Below, in pieces: positions 54,253 through 64,000 of a stretch of 64,000 bases of DNA; position 1 is the stretch's first letter; every line of letters starts with the position of its first letter. The notes under the pieces were generated by a model, which saw only the letters and a list, made by a program, of their open reading frames with translations, was not told where the DNA came from and did no database searches. The position numbers and the translations under genes were made by a program. The DNA is from Triangularia verruculosa (taxonomy: Eukaryota; Ascomycota; Sordariomycetes; Sordariales; Podosporaceae): the NCBI GenBank assembly GCA_033296885.1, contig MU863879.1, positions 62,001 through 126,000 on the forward strand, given 5' to 3'.

Positions 54253-57065
54253 ATGGATTATGAAATGCTCCGCGACAATGCGGCCCAAGACCGGGTGCGC
54301 CAGGCCATGGAGTTTCTCGATCCCCGTATGAGTTTTCTGCTCTTTCCTCCTCTTCAAGATCGATTGTTCATGATATACGCTAACATGTCCTGTCAAAAGA
54401 TGACCAGCATGTCAAGGGCTACAGAGCAGACATCATCACGATGCTGCAAAAAAACCAGCGAAGGCTCGTCGTTAACATTGACCGAGTCCGCGACCACAAC
54501 CCCGAGATGGCCGAGGGCCTCCTCTACGACCCGTTTGACTTCACCCTCGCATTCAACCACGCCCTCAAGTCGATCGTCAAGGCCCTGCCCCAAGCGCGCA
54601 AAGACCAGACAGACGAAGACGTCCTCTACTACTGCGCCTTTGCCGGCAGCTTTGGCCTCAACACCTGCAACCCGAGAACGTTGTCGTCGCAGCACCTGAA
54701 CAGCATGGTCTCGATCGAGGGTATCGTTACCCGGTGCTCACTGATCAGACCCAAGATCGTCAAGAGCGTGCATTACAACGAAAACAAGAATATCTTTCAG
54801 TGGAAGGAGTACCGCGACCAGACCATGACCAACGGCGCGACGACCTCGTCGGTGTATCCGCATGAGGATAACGAGGGGAACCCACTGATCACCGAGTATG
54901 GGCTGTGCACGTACCGGGATCATCAGACGATTTCCATCCAGGAGATGCCCGAGCGGGCGCCTGCCGGCCAGCTGCCCAGGGGCGTGGATGTGATTTTGGA
55001 CGACGACTTGGTGGACAAGGTCAAGCCGGGCGACAGAGTCCAGCTTGTGGGCATCTTCAGGACGCTCGGCAACAGGAACACGAACCACAACAGCGCGCTG
55101 TTCAAGACGGTGCTGCTGGCGAATAATGTGGTTTTGCTGTCGACGAAATCCGGGGGTGGGGTGGCGACGGCGACGATTACTGATACGGATATCAGGAACA
55201 TCAACAAGATTGCGAAGAAGTCAAAAGTGTTTGACTTGCTTTCGCAGTCGCTGGCGCCGAGTATTTTTGGGCATGATTACATCAAGAAGGCGATTTTGCT
55301 GATGCTGCTGGGTGGTATGGAGAAGAATTTGGAGAATGGGACGCATTTGAGGGGTGATATCAATATTTTGATGGTGGGTGATCCATCGACGGCCAAGTCG
55401 CAGTTGTTGAGATTTGTGCTGAATACGGCGCCGCTGGCGATTGCGACGACTGGTCGTGGCTCCTCGGGTGTTGGTTTGACGGCGGCTGTTACGTCGGATA
55501 AGGAGACGGGAGAGAGGAGGCTGGAGGCAGGTGCCATGGTTATGGCGGATCGCGGTGTGGTTTGTATTGATGAGTTTGACAAGATGTCGGATGTGGACAG
55601 AGTGGCTATTCACGAAGTTATGGAACAGCAGACGGTTACGATTGCGAAGGCGGGTATTCACACTTCGTTGAATGCCCGTTGCAGTGTTATTGCTGCTGCC
55701 AATCCTATCTTTGGCCAGTACGATACACACAAGGATCCCCACAAGAACATCAACCTCCCAGATTCGCTGCTGTCCCGTTTCGATCTCCTGTTCGTTGTCA
55801 CCGATGACATTGAGGACACTCGGGATAGACAGGTGTCAGAGCATGTGTTGCGCATGCACCGTTACCGCCAGCCAGGCACGGAAGAAGGTGCGCCTGTCCG
55901 TGAAAACGCCGGTCAGGCCCTCAACGTGGCGCTGAACCAGCAAGCCGAAACCGTGCGTCCAACGGATGTCTACGAGAAGTACGACGCCATGCTTCACGTC
56001 GGTATCAAGGCCACCGGCAGGGGAAGCAACAAGAAGCACGAGATCCTCTCGATCCCCTTCATGAAGAAATACATCCAATACGCCAAGACCCGTATCAAGC
56101 CCGTCCTCACCCAGGAAGCCTCTGACCGCATCGCCGAAATCTACGTCGGCCTGAGAAACGATGACATGGAGGGCAACCAGCGCAAGACGTCCCCCATGAC
56201 AGTCCGTACCCTCGAAACCCTCATCCGTCTCTCCACCGCCCACGCAAAGTCCCGGTTGTCCAACCGTGTCGAGGAACGAGACGCGATCGCGGCAGAGTCT
56301 ATCCTTCGCTTTGCCCTCTTCAAGGAAGTCATCGAGGACGAGTCCCGCAAGAAGCGGAGAAAGACCCGTCCTCTTGCCGACGAAAAGTCCGATAGCGACT
56401 CCGATTCTGACTCGGACGGTGACGAAGCCACCACCCAAAGAAGCACCACCGCCGCCCGATCCCGCTCTGCGCGTGCGTCTCAACGCGCAAACGGCGGGGC
56501 CCGTCGCGCCCCCAATGGCAGAAGCCAAAGGAGCACACCACCCGACGCCTCTCCCGAGGAGGAAGAAGAAGACATTTACAACGCCACGCCAAGGAGAACA
56601 GGCCGCTCTACTCGGTCATCCCAACCATCATTCGCCAGCTCCATCCCAGCATCTCAACTCGAAACCCAAGAAGACGAGGAGATCGCCTCGAGAGCGGCGG
56701 GGCTTACGGTGGAGGATGAGATGGAAGAGGACGACGACGACCAAGAAGAGAGCATCAGTGAGCAGAGGCTGGAGGTGTTCAGGAGGGCGCTGGGCCAGCT
56801 GCTGCAGACGGATGTGTTTGATGATGACGCGGCGGGGGTGGATGAGCTGATTGAGGCGGTGAATAAGAAGATTGATCAGAAAGAGCGAAAGTTTGGGAAG
56901 GGAGAGGCGATACTGGCGCTCAAGGAGATGGATGCGAGGAATCAGATTATGTGAGTACACCCCCCCCCCCCTGATGATGTCTTTTATCGCAAACACACCA
57001 TAAAGAAGAGATTACTGACTATTGGGAATAGGTACACTGATGGAGACTTGGTGTATAAGATTTAA
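54253..57065 (+). CDS. mcm3: DNA replication licensing factor MCM3
   Basis: Exons 54253-54325, 54400-56950 and 57032-57065 join in phase to 885 residues. The N-terminal MCM domain carries RLVVNIDRVRDHN and SIEGIVTRCSLIRPK. The AAA core has Walker A GDPSTAKSQ, Walker B VCIDEFDKM, the arginine finger LLSRFDLLF, and MCM3-specific features (HEVMEQQTVTIAKAGIHTSL, QTISIQEMPERAPAGQLPR). The last small exon gives YTDGDLVYKI, the typical MCM3 end. The acidic/basic C-terminal linker (RKKRRKTRPLADE and an SDSDSDSD run) is normal for fungal MCM3. The protein forms the MCM2-7 helicase in the nucleus. It is intact and a good conserved anchor. Confidence 0.97.
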
Positions 57066-58674
57066 GAGATGGGTTTTTATGAAAAGCATAGAAAAATATG
57101 AGATATGGGATGGCGTAACATGGGCGTTAGGATTTATGATGTGTGAAGATTGGAATGGTAGAAAGCAAGCAAAACTGCTGTTTTTGTCATTTCCCCATGA
57201 CAAGGGAGGCGAGATACCTGTCAATGATTGCAAAGGAAAGTGAAATGTGAAGTCGGAAATCCAGCGGTCAGGCTGTGCTTTTAAATAAAACCTTGAACAA
57301 CATGATAGGACTTCCTCAGCAAACCCCAATCGGAGATTGACAAAGCTACGACGCCTATCAAGCCCTCACGAGTTGGGAAAGATAGGAGTTATCCCATATG
57401 ATCCCGACAAAAACCCCAACAATACAGGCACAACAATAGTGAAACCCCGAACGTCATTTGTCTTTGAACTGATCATATTTCTTCCCCTTTGCCTCTTCCC
57501 ACAAACCCCTTTCTTCCAGGGGTGTGTTTGTCCTGTCTCTGCACCGTTTACCTCCCCATATTAAATACATCTTTCTGTGTTCGTGTGGTATATATACACC
57601 CCACCATTCCCCCCTTCCCACTTATCTTCTTCATATCTATCTACACCAAATCCCGATTATAATAATCCACCTCCCCCTCCCCCCAACCCAACTTCCCCTC
57701 ATCTCTTGTTATTCTAACAAGGATTGAAAACCCAACACACTAACTACTAACAAACAAACAACCTTTCTGGTTGTCTGCTCCTTCCTCTATCCGGAGACTA
57801 CACAATCACCATTAATGTCTCCACTTGTCGTCCATTACTTCCCTCCCTTCCCTCCGTCCACCTTTGTGTAGCGGGGCGTGGTTGTTTTAACGAGAGGCAT
57901 TGGGCGAGGTGTATTGTGTTGCGTTGTCTTTATCCCAAAGAATCCCACTTCCCAATCAAGGAAAAAAAAAAAAACGACAGTAAAAGAAGCGAAACACGAA
58001 AAAAGAAAACACATAAACATTATCAGCGGCCAAAGTCTGGCCTGGAAATAGGCCTTCCCCAGATCCTATACCCATGCTGCCTCCCTTTCCCCATCATACC
58101 AGCAGCCATTCTTCCAAGTGTTGCCAATACCAGATTTACCGACTCAAGAATATACATGTTACCCCCCCACACACCATCGTCAATGAGGAAAAAGAAGCAA
58201 AATAAAAACAACGGAAAGACCTCGAAACTTTCCCCTCCCATCCATAATATTCCCCCCTGCGGTGTATCCAAGCAATGCCCAATTCGCCAGAAAAAAAAAA
58301 GGAACAAAATGGGGTCGTCGACGACTCTAAATGCATGTTGAAACGAACCATCGCCACACCTCCTCCAAGTCCGTATGCAATGCAGATTGAGAAAAAGGCC
58401 GGTCAATGCAGATACGCGTCAAAAACGCCGTATCTAAAGACGAAGTGGACGGGAATCTACCCTCATAAAATCGTGCGTCATGGTAGAGAACGAAAAGAAA
58501 TAAAAATATACCAGGGCAGTCCATGGGCCATCGATGTGGTTTAAAAAGGGCATATACAATCGTGGTCTGGTGATCTTTGGAACCGTCCGGGTTGGGTATC
58601 AAAAAGTGATCGGTATGGTGAATGTCCAGGTGTATTGCGAATAATCTATTCCAACCGTGTCTAAACGGAAGTGC
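57066..58674. other. Convergent intergenic region
   Basis: 1.6 kb between the stops of mcm3 and bst1. C-rich and A-rich runs (A12 near 57961, A10 near 58289) and no coherent gene; it probably holds both 3' untranslated regions. Confidence 0.6.
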
Positions 58675-61600
58675 TCATGGCTCCTTGCCGCCCTTGCGAT
58701 CCTCAGCATCGCCCTCGTATAGGTGTTTTATACCCGATATTGGCCAAGAATCCGAGGTCGAATGTAGAATGACCAACCAAAAGGCAACTAGGTTGACAAG
58801 GTGATGTAAAGTGTAGGCGTACGAGATTCCGTACACGACGGCATAGATGGCAATGCCAAAAAGCAGGGTGCTGGTGACGTGCTTCATCCGGCCAGTAACC
58901 GGAGGAACCATCTTGCCAGTGGTCAACGTCTCCACGAGGACGATGAACGGCATGATGGAGAGCACATTATGATGCGAGGTAAAGGGGGTAAGCCAGTGGA
59001 CGGCAAGGTTGTGTATCCAGACCACGAGCGTCGGCAGGTTGATAGGTAAAATCCAGAGCATGAGGATGAGGATGGAATGGACGTAGTTGTAGAAGCTCGA
59101 GTTGGCTACCGATTGCAATTCCTGGGCAATCCTCTGCGCGCGGACCGTCGTTGTTAGTTGAACCAAGCAGGCAACCAAATAGGCAAACTGGTACGGAATG
59201 GCAGTTGACACGAGGAACAACAGGACAGCCGTGGTGATCATCCTGCGCCTGGGCGACGATGACAGGAATGTAGAGGCGCCTTGTTTTTTGCGGTCATCGT
59301 TGCGAACCCAGGCAGGGCGGAAAGCCAGCAGGTTGAAGAGGCTGCTCAAGAGGTGCGTGAGTGCCAAAGTGATATAGTTGAAGACGGTGCACACCCCAAT
59401 GCAGATTATGCCGATCATGGGAATCAGGAATAAGAACATTGGGTCCTGGGTGCCAATCAAATAGTCGTTGAGGTGGAAATCGATGAGCGAGGTGCTCTTG
59501 TTCCAATGCCAGAAGCTTGCACTCCCCGCTGGGTTCGGGTTGGCTGTGGCGAAGGTCAAGAGCGTGAGCGATGCGAGCATCAGCGGTATAGATTGCCGCA
59601 AGCAAAGGTCCAGACTCTCGGTGAAGGTGATGAACACGCCAGTGCTATCGTAAACGCGGAATTGCTTGCGCAAAACCAGCGCTACCACAAGCAGCGGGAA
59701 TGCAGCAAAGACAGTACGATAACGCATGTACAGCTTGCCAAGACTGCCCCTGAAGTCGACACTGAGCTCAACCTCAATGCTAGAGTTGCAGGTAGGGTCA
59801 GTCCAAAACTGAAAGCTCAGCCCATCCTCGCTGGCAGACCTCTTGGTAAGAGGTGGAGGAACGTAGGGAGCAACGCCGTGAAGGCTGATCGGCGCATCCC
59901 GGACGTTGACGAAATATTTGGACTCGTATGGCTCAACCAAGTATTGTCTCACCATTGGGGTGAAGAGCTCTTCCCTGTTGCCACACGAGTGGCTGCTAAG
60001 ACGCAGATTATAGGCCAATAAGCTCGACTGTAAAGATGGCACCTTGATTTCCGTCACCATCGGTCGCGTCGCAGGCATAGTAAACTTCAAGCCCAAAGTG
60101 AGCAGCCGCTGCAGACCAATTTGTTCCGTCTGATGTGACCGTGACTGATCGCTGAACTCGGCAATAACAAAACCTGGCGCGGGGTTGGTCGCCTTCTCCA
60201 CCACTGCAATGAACTGTTGTTCGGCGATATCATCGAGGTCATACTCGAGGTAGTAAAACGGCAAGACCTCGTCCTCCAAGTCCCTGTAGAATGGAAACCT
60301 GGTGGTTTTATTTGATCCAGGAAGTAGAATCACATCTGGCGCAGCGCTGCGGCAAGCCAATCTTGTGGTTCCCGTGGTGCCTTTGGAAAGGTCTATTTGG
60401 CTTGGAAACCCTGCTCCAGCTTGACCAGGCTGCGATGGGACGACGCTGCAGAACATGACCTCGAGCTTCCCGTGCTCTCCTGGTTTGTCGAGCTTCGTAT
60501 CCGTCATCAAGGTGAAGCGCTTCACTTCAGGGGGGCCTGGAGGAGGGATAGTGAGAAGATGGGCGCGAACTCTGCCGGTTGTACCTAGTTGGCGCAGCAC
60601 TAGCCGCTCTCCCTGAGCAATGATTGTGTCAGAATTGTCTTCCACGGTCAGCAGAGTTGTCGGGTCTGATCGAGGTGCTGTCTTTTCAGCCACAGTTTCC
60701 ATGCCGGTGAGCAGATGCTTCTTGAACACGCGCATCCTCTCAGCCCTCGGCTTCGTCTGCGATGCTCTATGAACATCAGAGAGATCGAACAGCGCGCGAA
60801 CCAGGACTTTTCGAAACTGGTCGCACCACAGAATCGCCTGGTGATCCATGCTCGTCCATACCGTAGGAATAGTCGATGTGAAAACAGTAAACCCATGGGT
60901 GTCCGGAACCAAGGATTTGACGCTTGCATAGTCAGAGGGTACCACAGTGTCGAGACCACCTCCCGCAATGGACACGAGAGTGACATGCCACAAGGGGTTA
61001 TTGTTGGCCCACTGCTGCGAGTAGGCATGTCTCCAATAGTCATTGATGTCTCTGTATGCCTTGACGATCTGGCTATCAAAGGATACAGGAGGCCGGGCGT
61101 GGGGCGCCGACATGGTGATAATGGTGTTGATCGAGTTGGTTTGGTAGTTGGGCATGATGAGCATTGTCCGCGCAACAATTCCTCCCATAGAGTGGCCCAG
61201 AACTATCACCGAGGTCGGGTCGGGAAGATCGGGGTTTCGGTCGGAAACGCGCGGATCGAGGTAGAGCGACAGGATGTATCGGATCGCCTCATTGAGATAT
61301 TCGGCTTGGTCGAGGAGGGTTTGCCCATGAAACGCCGTGATGTCTTCATTGAAGTCAACAGTGAAGAAGTCAAGACTCCTGACACCAGCGTTGTACAGTT
61401 CGGGATCGTGTTGCAGGACATCGTGAAAATAGTTTGCTGCTTCCGAGGCAATGGGCCGGACTTGCTTGTAGCTCCCGGCATTGCCAGGAATGAAGAGAAC
61501 GGGGACTCCTCGTACCTGCGCACAGTTGACGTTAGCAGTGGATTGGCAGTGAGCTTGGCATACATATACCAAGACATAGGTTGGGGATCCGAACCCTTGT

Positions 61601-62221
61601 GTCATGGTCAATTCCCTGTTCGCGATACATGTACAGCGAATATTTGCTTGCGAGACGGGTATGTTCCGTGTCGAACTCGTTGAGCTTGGCGTATGACGGG
61701 CGCAAGTAAGACATTCGACACCCCTTCGGATCAAGTTGACGTGTTACTGACGAGTGTACGACCGTCAGCAGCAATGCGATGCCCGTGAAAGATGCGACAA
61801 GCGCAAGAAGGCCAATTGTCCATGGGCTTCGCCATCGCTGATGCCGGACGGCAAACATGGCGTCGTGCGCCTTTTCCATCTCTCTCTTTGCATGTGCCCC
61901 ATTCGCGGTGGGAATTAAACCAAGTGGAGATGCAGAAGGGGGTGTTGACCGCGTCGGTGAGGGCGGCTTCTCTATTAACCCATTCCCAGCATCTGCAGAC
62001 TTCCAATTGATGCTGGTAGACCGTCGGCTTATCGAGGACGATGTTCTCGGGTCAGCGCTGCTGCGGCGCTGGTGGTGATGGCTGATGTTATCAGGATCAC
62101 TCGAGGTGGACGACGGTTGCGCGGCTTGTGGGCTCAGCACCGAGTTGGACGAATTGACATGAGGAACCTCGACGCGCGAAGTGTCACCGTCTTCGGAGGA
62201 AACTGATGAGTGCCTCGTCAT
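58675..62221 (-). CDS. bst1: GPI inositol-deacylase Bst1/PGAP1
   Basis: Exons 62221-61595 and 61515-58675 join in phase to 1155 residues. A Ser-rich cytosolic N-terminus is followed by a transmembrane helix (IGLLALVASFTGIALLLTVV), then the lumenal lipase domain with GVPVLFIPGNAGSYKQVR and the nucleophile motif GHSMGG (Ser). The C-terminal 450 residues hold several membrane helices. The enzyme removes the inositol-linked acyl chain of GPI anchors in the ER, a step needed for export and quality control of GPI proteins. Length and order match fungal Bst1. The intron donor (GTTCGG) is weak but is the only in-phase choice I found. Confidence 0.93.
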
Positions 62222-64000
62222 CCCAGCAGGGTCGGTGGCGGACGACTCCTGCCCGGGGGATACCAGTGTGTGTTATGGCAGGTTGCGCTTTTCGATGCGG
62301 TGCGGTCCTTGGCAGGTCAAGGGACGGGAGACGGGAGGGAACGGACTTTGGACGGGCGCGACAGCGATAGAACGCTGGGCATGAGTCGGCGCCGACAGAC
62401 TTTTCGGGGTAGTGGGGAATGTTGAGTAGCACCGGAGCGAGGGCTGGGCTACTGGGCATCTACTCGTGTGTCGTCGTAGAGGGCAGCATTCACCAAGCTT
62501 TCCCTATCGCCGGCGAACCTCTGGTCAGGATGAAAAGCAAATTGACGTGAAAAACCGAGAGCATTGAATTGGGTGGTCGATGCAGCTCGGCTCTGGGCTG
62601 GCAGGCTAGCAGGTGCACAGTGCTGCAGCCCGCTATTCGCTATTGGCCGTGCTCTAGCTTGGAAACAAGCGTTCCGACCAGCCTCCAAACGGGCCGAGAT
62701 GATTCGACGCCAGTTGCCGCAGTGGCTTTTATGATGGGGATTCTGATAGCAGCGCCCCGGCTGTGATGTCCTCTGTCCGTATCTTCACCCAGCACTTTCT
62801 TCGAGTCCGAGCCTGTTTTGGATTTTGTGTATAGGGATCCTCAGCGGCGGTGGGGTAGTGTGTCGCACGGCGGATGAAACCAACAATACCGCGAGAACCC
62901 TGGATTTTCAGGGCGAGAGCAACGAGGGGATCCCAGAATTCTTCCGGATCGGCACAAAACGTTTTCGGTGCCAGTGCCAGTGCCAGGATTCAGGTGACGT
63001 TTGTGACATCAACAGCGTGTTTGTCGTATGGCGAACGAGCGACTTTGTCTCAGAGAACACAAAAGACAGACAACCGACCCAAAACGAATGCTCCCTACTA
63101 CTGTACTTTCTTTAGTCCAGGAAGAGAGAACCCGGATGTGATAAGGCTGGCATGGGCGGCGGAAGCTGCGGAATATAAGCTCCAGAACGGCAGCGGGCGG
63201 CAAGCTGGGAATCATCTCCCTCCTGCAGCATGCACCACACCTTTTGCTTTATTGACCGGGAGGTAGGAAGTGGCTGGCCACAGTCCGGTCTGCCTCACCG
63301 GCATACATTCTTCAGCTCTCACTTCCGGCACCTGTCTCTAGGTGAGAGCGAGGCATACGCAATCCTTCCGACATGGCGACCACTGAGACCAACAGGAAAG
63401 GCAGCTGCTCGAGCTCATCGGCGATCATCAGGCTTTTCGATTTTCTGTGACAGCGGCCGGTCCCAGGAAAGGCGGGAATCAGCACCGAAAACTGCCAAAA
63501 TGTTGGCAGATTGTGGGTCAACGACTCCTGGAAGTGTCTTTCTGAAATGCTAGCGCTGCATATCGCTGCTGATGGCATATGCATCTTGCGCGGTGAAGCA
63601 CATATGGACGAGCTCCCGTCCATTCACTGGTCCCAGTGGTGGTGAAACCCTTATCCCTCATCACGAGTTATTTCGCTTTCTGTCTGCAATGCTCCCATCT
63701 GGCTGTTGATATGCCGAGCTGCTCAATTGGCTACCGCATCAGCCAAGCATAACGTCATCTGGAAATAGCCGACATGCATAAAAGGCTCCGTTGTTACGCT
63801 GTGCAGAGAACGGTTTTGGAGGAAGATTGAGACCTGATTGCGATCTATTGAGGTGATTGATCGATTGCAGACACAAAAGTTGCGGCGAGTCAGAAAAATG
63901 CTGATGTGCGTCGACTTGCATGGTCTAGCATCTGTCGTGTTGCGTAGCCTCTGGACCCTTCGGATAGCGATCTGACCCGCTCAAACGTCGAGAAAGGCTT
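62222..64000. other. Upstream of bst1; no gene recognised
   Basis: 1.8 kb with only short ORFs and no domains or RNA genes that I can support. The proximal part is the bst1 promoter. Confidence 0.5.

Noticed and set aside
54253..57065. MCM5 as the identity of the helicase gene
   Set aside because: The motifs around Walker B and the conserved EMPERAPAGQLPR segment are those of MCM3.
63712..63790. tRNA-like sequence (GCTCAATTGG near 63719)
   Set aside because: It resembles an A box only; there is no B box (GGTTCGA) and no acceptor stem.
1..64000. CRISPR array, bacterial operons or prophage
   Set aside because: Introns, fungal families and gene spacing show a eukaryotic genome; no regularly spaced palindromic repeats with unique spacers occur.

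Overview
The window is nuclear DNA of a filamentous ascomycete (Pezizomycotina, probably Sordariomycetes). The evidence is short introns of 45-80 nt with GT, CTAAC-like branch sites and AG; fungal families such as Zn2Cys6, DUF3435, DUF3723 and BCS1-type AAA proteins; single-copy MCM3 and Bst1 genes; and nonsense codons of the kind made by repeat-induced point mutation (RIP). It falls into an accessory part (1 to about 53.57 kb) and a conserved part (about 53.64 to 64 kb).

Accessory part. The left edge cuts into a DUF3435 tyrosine-recombinase gene, the captain gene of Starship giant transposons. It is followed, on the same strand, by a MADS-like gene, a DUF3723 gene (3.8-5.0 kb) and a ferric-reductase-like gene (7.7-9.2 kb). 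DUF3435, DUF3723 and FRE together are signature Starship content. From 5.4 to 16.4 kb most ORFs are coherent but carry in-frame TAG/TAA/TGA codons explicable by C-to-T change; one of these broken genes is a small secreted protein. From 17 to 37 kb lie mostly intact, poorly known genes: a BTB-like protein, a pair made of a PD-(D/E)XK-like protein and a small-molecule-kinase-like protein, a zinc-finger/helical-repeat protein, a BCS1-like AAA ATPase and a three-exon gene for a 51-residue protein. From 37 to 53 kb is a regulatory-looking cluster: an FHA/pseudokinase/KilA-N-like protein, an FHA/protein kinase, a Zn2Cys6 factor, a Myb/SANT-like protein and a SET methyltransferase with a repeat tract. 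Truncated copies of two of these genes and at least six copies of an unnamed repeat beginning CAGTG are scattered among them.

Boundary. At 53.57-53.63 kb, where accessory genes stop, lies a recognisable 3' half of a 5S rRNA gene whose 5' half is missing or unrecognisable. At least one known Starship (Voyager) targets 5S rDNA, so this may be the right junction of an element of roughly 54-55 kb whose left end lies just outside the window. This is inference: terminal repeats and a target duplication cannot be tested here.

Conserved part. MCM3 (DNA replication licensing; an ACGCGT cell-cycle box lies 170 bp upstream) is followed by a divergent-sense bst1 gene (GPI inositol deacylase of the ER). 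No further gene is visible to the right edge.
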